Source: Desulfobacteraceae bacterium
GTDB lineage: Bacteria > Desulfobacterota > Desulfobacteria > Desulfobacterales > JAUWMJ01
NCBI GenBank assembly: GCA_030612225.1
Contig: JAUWOH010000087.1
Span: forward strand, 1 to 10,095
Reading direction: 5' to 3'
Length of the DNA: 10,095 nucleotides
Shown here: in pieces, positions 6,900-10,095 of the stretch
Layout of the letters: every line of letters starts with the position of its first letter
How positions within the stretch are numbered: position 1 is the stretch's first letter
Notes under the pieces: generated by a model
The model's database searches: none
What the model was told of the DNA's origin: nothing
The model's input: only the letters and a program-made list of their open reading frames with translations
Program-made: the position numbers and the translations under genes

Positions 6900-7028
6900 T
6901 TAGCCACCCCAGTACCAGCTGCCGGAGCTACGGGGCAGGCAGACGCAAACGAGTTTTTATATTAGCCACCCCGGTACCATCTGCCGGAGCTACGGGGCAG
7001 GCAGACGTACACAGACATACACAGACCA
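6900..7028 (+). repeat. tandem left terminal arms L2a and L2b
   Basis: Two copies, starting TTAGCCACCCC at 6900 and 6962, each with CTGCCGGAGCTACGGGGCAG. L2a differs at two or three bases (CAGTACCAGC for CGGTACCATC). Both lack the 24 nt found in right arms. Confidence 0.85.
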
Positions 7029-7109
7029 GGCTTCGCAAAAGGCTTCAGCCTTCGTCAAGACTATGGCGTGACATGTCGACCCGGCAAGCACACACAGACT
7101 CACACAGAC

Positions 7110-7190
7110 ATTTGTCCGAGCGACCCGTCTTCGCGAAGGCTACGCCGCGGGAGGCCCCGCTCGGACAAATACAGTCATCGCTTCGCGAAG
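7110..7190. other. 13-bp stem hairpin plus GTCATCGCTTCGCGAAG box, Island B
   Basis: ATTTGTCCGAGCG (7110-7122) pairs perfectly with CGCTCGGACAAAT (7158-7170). The loop contains TCTTCGCGAAGG. The box at 7174-7190 follows, as after the hairpins at 5343 and 5642. Confidence 0.85.
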
Positions 7191-7253
7191 ATTTTGTTGC
7201 CCAAAGGGCACGTGGTTTTTCACCGGCCATGGTCGGCCGGAGAAAAGATCTGT

Positions 7254-7287
7254 TCAGTGAAATATAAGATATTTCACTGATTTTTTT
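7254..7287 (+). terminator. AT-rich hairpin followed by seven T (plus-strand terminator-like)
   Basis: TCAGTGAAATA (7254-7264) pairs with TATTTCACTGA (7270-7280), followed by TTTTTTT. The T-run is on the plus strand, opposite to all genes. The stem is AT-rich, so this is a weak candidate and may only be part of Island B. Confidence 0.3.
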
Positions 7288-7289
7288 AT

Positions 7290-7378
7290 GTCCGTGTGAG
7301 TCCGTGTGTGTCTGCCTGCCCCGTAGCTCCCCGTAAAAAGCCGGGATTACAACCGGCAGATGGTACCCGGGTGGCTAA
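7290..7378 (-). repeat. right terminal arm R2 of Island B, containing the ugd stop codon
   Basis: Begins GTCCGTGTGAGTCCGTGTG and ends GGTACCCGGGTGGCTAA. It is nearly identical to R1 (5785-5873), including the 24-nt segment. The minus-strand TAG stop of the dehydrogenase (7377-7375) is the TAG of the arm's TTAGCCACC terminus. Confidence 0.88.
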
Positions 7379-8715
7379 TTATTAATGGTCGGCCTCCCGA
7401 TGCTGAAATATGCAAAACCCTGGTCTGCCACGAATGACGGGGAATAGAGATTGCGGCCATCAAAAATTACTGGTGCCGTTAATGCATTTTTAATGCGTTT
7501 AAAATCCGGATTTCTGAACTGGTTCCAGTCCGTTACAACAGCCAAAGCATCAGCTCCCTCCAGGGCTTCATATTGATTGTCAAGCACCTGGGCAAGAGGA
7601 TTATCTTCAAGGACTTTTTTTGCATTTTCTCCTGCAACAGGATCAAATGCACGTATATGCATACCTTCAGCAGTTAACTCTGAAATAATTTCTAAAGAGG
7701 CTGATTCACGAATATCATCCGTATTTGCTTTAAAAGAAAGCCCCCACAGTGCCAGAGTTTTGTCCTTCACGCCATTTTGACTGAAAAAATAATCCTTGAT
7801 TTTATCAGCCAGAACCTTTTTTTGCCTCGCGTTTACTTCGTCCACAGCTGTAATCAGTTTTGGCTCATATCCATTTTCCCGCGTTGTATTTATAAGAGCT
7901 TTTACATCTTTCGGAAAGCATGACCCCCCGTATCCTACACCAGGGTATATGAAATGATAGCCGATTCGGTGGTCAGAACCGATACCAATTCTTACATCAC
8001 TGACATCAGCGCCTATGTGTTCGCAAATGTTGGCCATTTCGTTCATAAAAGAAATTTTAGTTGCAAGCATGCAGTTTGCAGCATACTTTGTCAGCTCTGC
8101 GCTTTTTATGCTCATTACAATCATTTTTTCGCGACTGCGCGCAAAGGGAGCATATAATGTTTCCATCAGTTTAGAAGTGCGGATATTGTCAGTCCCTAAA
8201 ATTACCCTGTCCGGTTTCATAAAATCGTTGATTGCATCTCCTTCTTTTAAAAATTCAGGATTTGAAACCACATCAAATTCAATATTAAGTTCCCTTTTTT
8301 TGATCTCTTCCTGAATAATTTTAAGCACCTGATCTGCCGTTCCCACAGGAACAGTCGATTTATTTATTATAATCTTGTATTCATTCATAACCTGTCCGAT
8401 TTGAGATGCCACCTGATGGACATATGAAAGATCGCAGGAACCATCAGACTTTGAAGGTGTACCCACGCAGTTAAGTATAAACAGGGCATCTTCAATACCT
8501 TCTGCCAAGTTTGTAGAAAATTTCAGCCGGCCTTGTTCATAATTTCGTTTTACAAGGGGCTCCAGGCCAGGTTCATAAATGTGAACATGGCCGGACCTTA
8601 ACCTGTCAATTATTGCTGGATCAACATCAATACAGCAAACATCATTGCCCATTTCCGCAAAACAGGCGGCAGTAACAAGCCCGACATATCCGGTTCCTAC
8701 TATGCAAATATTCAT
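7375..8715 (-). CDS. ugd: UDP-glucose 6-dehydrogenase
   Basis: A 446-residue full-length member of the UDP-glucose/GDP-mannose dehydrogenase family, which oxidises UDP-glucose to UDP-glucuronate with two NAD+ in the cytoplasm, feeding acidic surface polysaccharides. The N-terminal NAD-binding motif is GTGYVGL (7-13), with acidic D30/D32 after the second strand. VGTPS (84-88) and STVPVGT (120-126) follow, then NPEFLKEGDAI (152-162), the conserved K210 and N214 in AELTKYAANC, and the catalytic cysteine C266 in GVGYGGSCFPKD. The C-terminal domain shows LWGLSFKANTDDIRES (323-338) and ends GFAYFSIGR as in TuaD-like proteins, so the protein is intact. Substrate choice (glucose over ManNAc or mannose) fits the TuaD-like pattern but is not proven. 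The ATG at 8715 is preceded by AAAGG in a hairpin loop; the TAG stop belongs to the Island B arm. Confidence 0.96.
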   Translation of the reverse strand: MNICIVGTGYVGLVTAACFAEMGNDVCCIDVDPAIIDRLRSGHVHIYEPGLEPLVKRNYEQGRLKFSTNLAEGIEDALFILNCVGTPSKSDGSCDLSYVHQVASQIGQVMNEYKIIINKSTVPVGTADQVLKIIQEEIKKRELNIEFDVVSNPEFLKEGDAINDFMKPDRVILGTDNIRTSKLMETLYAPFARSREKMIVMSIKSAELTKYAANCMLATKISFMNEMANICEHIGADVSDVRIGIGSDHRIGYHFIYPGVGYGGSCFPKDVKALINTTRENGYEPKLITAVDEVNARQKKVLADKIKDYFFSQNGVKDKTLALWGLSFKANTDDIRESASLEIISELTAEGMHIRAFDPVAGENAKKVLEDNPLAQVLDNQYEALEGADALAVVTDWNQFRNPDFKRIKNALTAPVIFDGRNLYSPSFVADQGFAYFSIGRPTINN

Positions 8716-8716
8716 A

Positions 8717-8739
8717 ACAAAAAAGCCTTTCTTTTTTGT
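8717..8739 (-). promoter_or_regulatory. hairpin presenting the ugd Shine-Dalgarno in its loop
   Basis: Minus-strand ACAAAAAAG and CTTTTTTGT form a 9-bp, mainly A-U stem; the loop is AAAGG (8730-8726), the only Shine-Dalgarno-like sequence before the ATG at 8715. The hairpin ends one base before the start codon. Confidence 0.4.
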
Positions 8740-8740
8740 G

Positions 8741-8813
8741 GCTCATAGCTCACAGGTGATAGCTCAGAGCTCACAGGTGATAGCTGATAGCTCACAGGTG
8801 ATAGCTCATAGCC
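8741..8813. repeat. 21-bp tandem repeat, about 3.5 copies, upstream of ugd
   Basis: Units begin at 8741, 8762, 8783 and (partial) 8804; each contains AGCTCACAGGTGATAGCT with single changes between units (CATAG/CAGAG/GATAG). The array begins 26 bp before the ugd ATG. It is related to the AGCTATGAGC repeats at 2049 and 5907. Confidence 0.9.
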
Positions 8814-8886
8814 CAAAAATTGAATTGATTCTATTTTATGTTCTTTTATCAGACAGGATTGACAGGATTTTCAGGATAATAATTTA

Positions 8887-8917
8887 TTTCATCACTTTCC
8901 GGAAGAAAGTGATGAAA
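8887..8917. other. perfect 13-bp hairpin in Island C
   Basis: TTTCATCACTTTC and GAAAGTGATGAAA flank a CGGAA loop; a second hairpin CCGCT/AGCGG follows at 8924-8936. Neither strand has a T-run directly after the stem, so a rho-independent terminator for the ligase gene is not supported. Confidence 0.7.
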
Positions 8918-9088
8918 CTTAAACCGCTTTCAGCGGAGGTAATAGCCTGATAAACATGCTATAAAATATCATAATTTGTGAAATCAAAAACTGATATTTT
9001 TTGTGACTTTAAAGTAGGTATTTTTTCGCCGTAGACGAATTACTTCTTATGATTTTCATCCAGCCGTCGCAACTTGGCAGATGCTCCC

Positions 9089-9134
9089 GTCTTCGCTCCA
9101 TTAAGCTTCGCCGCGGTGACATGGCAAGGCAAGC
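9089..9134 (+). repeat. CTTCGC / GGCAAGCA block, Island C copy
   Basis: GTCTTCGCTCCATTAAGCTT then CGCCGCGGTGACATGG and GGCAAGCA. It resembles 5514-5563 and especially 7024-7103 (both 7024-7103 and this copy contain GTGACATG before GGCAAGCA). Confidence 0.55.
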
Positions 9135-9229
9135 AGGAAAATCATAGGATTATCTGGTCAATCCTGTTAATCCTGTCTATCAAGCAGTTTATAAAATTGA
9201 ATCCATTCCACTGTAGTATTTAAAAATTC

Positions 9230-10095
9230 TTACCCGGCGATTTCAAGGCACTTAGTCCTTTCAATTTTACCACTCGTGTTTTTGGGAAGTAAGCGAACTA
9301 ATTTGATAGAGCTGGGTAGTTTGTATTTTGGCAGCCTTTCGGCGCAAAGGCTCATTATTTTGTTTTTGCTGCCGGTTCCATTTACAGGTACTGCCAGGGC
9401 AATTAGTTTGTTACCTAACAGTTCATCCGGTATTCCGACAACAACAGTTTCAATTATTAGTTCAGTAGCCATAAGCGCATCTTCGATTTCCTGAGGGTTA
9501 ATCCTGTGACCGCCAACTTTTAACAGGTTATCTTTGCGCCCATTCACAAAGAAGTACCCTTCTTTATCATAGTATCCCAGATCTCCGGTGTTATATCCAT
9601 TCTTATCTAAAACAGCAGATGTTGCCTTTTCATCTTTCCAGTAGCCTTGCATAATATTGGGTCCGGAAGCAACAAGTTCACCTGTCTGACCGGCCGGGAG
9701 TACCCTGCCACTTTTATTTAAAACCTGCATATAGACGCCAGGAATCGGTTTACCTATGGAATCTATTTTATCTGCAAATCGATCGGGTTCAAGGTAAGTA
9801 AGTCTGGCTGATGCTTCGGTAGCACCATACATAATATAGATTTGTGTATGTGCAGGTAATACCTTGCTGAGTTCTTCTTTAATCTGCCCGGACATATGTC
9901 CGCCTGCCTGTGAACAATACCTGAGTGATACGAGCTTGTCGCGGTAATTTTTTAAAGGAGAACGGTGAAGAAGGTAAGCATAGGTAGAAGGTACGCCTGA
10001 AAATCCAGTGACTTTTTCATCGGCCATCTGTTTAATGACCGTTGCCGGGAAGGCAAATTTGTTATTTATAATTACAGTTCCACCAATTGCAAAAT
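9230..10095 (-). CDS. AMP-forming acyl-CoA/acyl-acid ligase, C-terminal part (N-terminus beyond window)
   Basis: The open frame continues past the internal ATG at 10027 to the window edge (FAIGGTVIINNKFAFPATVI and on), so only the last 287 or so residues of an ANL-superfamily enzyme of usual length about 500 are seen. Motifs, numbered from the ATG at 10027: GVPSTYAYLL (16-25), the adenylate motif YIMYGATEASARL (64-76), YNTGDLGYYDKEGYFFVNGR (145-164) with the TGD aspartate, the hinge KDNLLKVGGHRINPQEIE, and near the end the catalytic-lysine motif PKNTSGKIERTK. The P-loop motif is outside the window. Such enzymes adenylate a carboxylic acid and pass it to CoA, or to a carrier protein. Acyl-CoA ligases are recurrent in exosortase-A loci, but this one does not clearly match that subfamily, so the substrate is open. 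The TAA stop is 514 bp before ugd. Confidence 0.92.
   Translation of the reverse strand, partial: FAIGGTVIINNKFAFPATVIKQMADEKVTGFSGVPSTYAYLLHRSPLKNYRDKLVSLRYCSQAGGHMSGQIKEELSKVLPAHTQIYIMYGATEASARLTYLEPDRFADKIDSIGKPIPGVYMQVLNKSGRVLPAGQTGELVASGPNIMQGYWKDEKATSAVLDKNGYNTGDLGYYDKEGYFFVNGRKDNLLKVGGHRINPQEIEDALMATELIIETVVVGIPDELLGNKLIALAVPVNGTGSKNKIMSLCAERLPKYKLPSSIKLVRLLPKNTSGKIERTKCLEIAG

Larger units (their letters stand above)
6900..7378. repeat. Island B: inverted-arm repeat island filling the ugd-deacetylase gap
   Basis: The 505-bp gap 6870-7374 holds no credible gene and is almost wholly this island. It has a duplicated left arm (6900 and 6962, 62-bp period), the CTTCGC/GGCAAGCA block (7024-7103), a long hairpin (7110-7170), a GTCATCGCTTCGCGAAG box (7174-7190), TGCCCAAAGGGCA (7198-7210), a CCGGCC hairpin (about 7223-7240), an AT-rich hairpin (7254-7280) and the inverted right arm (7290-7378). 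The order matches Island A. It reaches the ugd stop codon on one side and lies 30 bp from the deacetylase ATG on the other, so any leader or promoter of the deacetylase gene must lie within it. Confidence 0.87.
8851..9178. repeat. Island C: inverted-repeat unit with ACAGGATT arms
   Basis: The 514-bp gap 8716-9229 has no credible gene. Its left arm 8851-8880 (AGACAGGATTGACAGGATTT and on) and right arm 9149-9178 are inverted copies matching at 25 of 30 positions by hand. Nested within are a perfect hairpin (8887-8917), a small one (8924-8936), and a second inverted pair TATGATTTTC (9048-9057) / GAAAATCATA (9137-9146) enclosing a CTTCGC/GGCAAGCA block like those in Islands A and B. Confidence 0.75.

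Noticed and set aside
6881..7267. 128-residue plus-strand open frame across Island B
   Set aside because: Its translation is repeat-derived and Arg/Ser-rich, it covers arms and hairpins, and no equivalent frame is kept in Island A.
5226..7378. Composite transposon bounded by Islands A and B carrying the deacetylase gene
   Set aside because: Each island has its own inverted arm pair, no transposase is present, and no target duplication could be recognised; the simpler view is two separate copies of one repeat element.
8741..8813. Possible CRISPR array
   Set aside because: Units are contiguous 21-bp tandem repeats with no unique spacers; the island arms are inverted and irregularly spaced, and no cas genes are seen.
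8645..8950. Plus-strand frame with SSQVIA heptad repeats
   Set aside because: The heptads are simply the 21-bp tandem repeat read in frame; the first part overlaps ugd antisense.
9230..10027. ATG at 10027 as the true start of the acyl ligase
   Set aside because: The frame stays open and family-like upstream to the window edge, and an enzyme starting there would lack the whole N-terminal domain.

Overview
The window reads as a piece of an exopolysaccharide / exosortase A (XrtA, PEP-CTERM)-type locus from a Gram-negative bacterium. I lean towards Desulfobacterota (former Deltaproteobacteria). The basis is an XrtA-type polysaccharide deacetylase, an ExeA-type ATPase carrying an OmpA-like cell-wall domain (which implies a periplasm), a large PAS/GAF hybrid histidine kinase, moderate-to-low GC genes and intergenic DNA packed with short repeats. 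The taxonomic call is inference; no rRNA or other marker is present.

All supported genes lie on the minus strand. In transcription order (right to left) they are: the C-terminal half of an AMP-forming acyl-CoA/acyl-acid ligase (10095 to 9230, N-terminus outside the window); UDP-glucose 6-dehydrogenase (8715-7375); XrtA-type polysaccharide deacetylase (6869-5910); a 1031-residue membrane hybrid histidine kinase/response regulator (5186-2091, TTG start); a 188-residue two-TM protein of unknown function (1968-1402); and an ExeA-like AAA ATPase with one TM segment and a C-terminal OmpA-like domain (1383 to the window start, TTG start, C-terminus cut off). The last two genes are 18 bp apart and surely form one unit.

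The genes fit a cell-surface polysaccharide theme. UDP-glucose dehydrogenase supplies UDP-glucuronate, the deacetylase modifies a nascent or secreted polymer, the ATPase probably couples cytoplasmic ATP hydrolysis to an envelope assembly anchored to peptidoglycan, and the hybrid kinase is a plausible regulator. Exosortase itself, glycosyltransferases and Wzx/Wzy/Wzc proteins are not in the window.

The most unusual part is the non-coding DNA. Three gaps of 500-720 bp (5187-5909, 6870-7374, 8716-9229) hold no credible gene but are densely structured. Islands A (5226-5873) and B (6900-7378) share one architecture: long inverted terminal arms containing the core GCCACCCCGGTACCATCTGC, CACACAGAC micro-repeats, variable long hairpins each followed by a CGCTTCGCGAA box, then TGCCCAAAGGGCA and a CCGGCC hairpin. 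Island C (8851-9178) is a different inverted-repeat unit with ACAGGATT-type arms. Smaller repeat families (AGCTATGAGC type, CACGAAG type, a 21-bp tandem repeat) sit directly against gene ends, and one short repeat-like stretch appears to have inserted in frame inside the deacetylase gene. No tRNA, rRNA, CRISPR array or transposase gene was seen.
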